Shown: piece by piece, positions 54,359 through 54,421 of the stretch
Layout: every line of letters starts with the position of its first letter
Position numbering within the stretch: position 1 is the first letter of the stretch
Source: Pseudomonas sp. PB120
GTDB taxonomy: Bacteria > Pseudomonadota > Gammaproteobacteria > Pseudomonadales > Pseudomonadaceae
DNA length: 54,421 nt
Assembly (NCBI RefSeq): GCF_009761815.1
Contig: NZ_RWIN01000067.1
Coordinates: 1-54,421 of the forward strand
Reading direction: 5' to 3'
The notes under the pieces: model-generated
What the model was told of the DNA's origin: nothing
Databases searched by the model: none
Seen by the model: only the letters and a program-made list of their open reading frames with translations
Translations under genes and position numbers: made by a program

Positions 54359-54421
54359 TGTAGGAGCGAGCTTGCTCGCGATGGTGTGTCAGCTACGCCG
54401 GAGTCAACTGACACACCATCG
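54359..54421. repeat. REPIN truncated by window end
   Basis: Left arm TGTAGGAGCGAGCTTGCTCG, then CGATGGTGTGTCAG and the beginning of its complement CTGACACACCATCG. The right arm lies outside the window. Confidence 0.85.

Overview
The window is a stretch of Pseudomonas chromosome, most like the P. fluorescens group. This rests on the high GC and codon use, on the many copies of a GTAGGAGCGAGCTTGCTCGCGA-type palindromic REP element between genes, and on the gene families themselves. I see no rRNA, tRNA, CRISPR array, insertion sequence, integrase or origin. It is mostly accessory metabolism, transport and regulation, with one AT-richer patch (about 38.28-39.86 kb) that looks foreign or fast-evolving.

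Layout. 0-7 kb: amidase, methionine sulfoxide reductase (msrA), a secreted protein made of 13-residue repeats, a c-type cytochrome, a sterol-desaturase-type membrane hydroxylase, a SnoaL-like protein, a periplasmic chorismate mutase and a small GTG-start protein. 7-14.3 kb: a metabolite:H+ symporter with a periplasmic insert, a second 13-residue-repeat protein, a RES/Xre toxin-antitoxin pair with a perfect palindrome in its promoter, a methyltransferase, a bile-acid-symporter-like carrier, a diguanylate cyclase and a VOC-family protein. 14.3-20.4 kb: a LysR regulator divergent from a catabolic operon of two DAO-type flavoproteins, one HcnB/OoxA-like flavoprotein and a solute-binding protein; the set resembles opine or imino-acid oxidases, but no HcnA-type gamma subunit is present. 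20.4-25.1 kb: a lipoprotein, a DUF3300/DUF2950 pair and a Cache-GGDEF cyclase.

25-34.4 kb: a YghU-type glutathione transferase in an operon with an MHS transporter, tRNA methyltransferase TrmK, a TetR regulator divergent from a mini heme-copper-oxidase-like membrane protein with a palindromic operator between them, an orphan fimbrial-like protein, an OhrR-like MarR regulator, a SYLF-domain protein, a MATE exporter, a phosphoribosyltransferase and a YceI protein. 34.5-41 kb: a Gfo/Idh/MocA protein with an EWP motif divergent from a DHA1 exporter, a LysR regulator, the AT-rich patch with two small exported orphan proteins, and an Old Yellow Enzyme reductase. The promoters of the Gfo/Idh and Old Yellow Enzyme genes share a motif.

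41-54.4 kb: a very large exported multicopper oxidase with Ig-like C-terminal domains, directly downstream of a periplasmic aldehyde oxidoreductase operon (paoABC-like, no paoD seen), a GNAT acetyltransferase, a structured intergenic region, a DmpA-type P1 peptidase, a polyamine-type binding protein divergent from a LuxR-type regulator, a REP cluster and an RlmI-like methyltransferase.

The most unusual items are the pair of secreted 13-residue-repeat proteins, the gamma-less double-beta flavoprotein operon, the AT-rich patch with exported orphan peptides, and the shared promoter motif.
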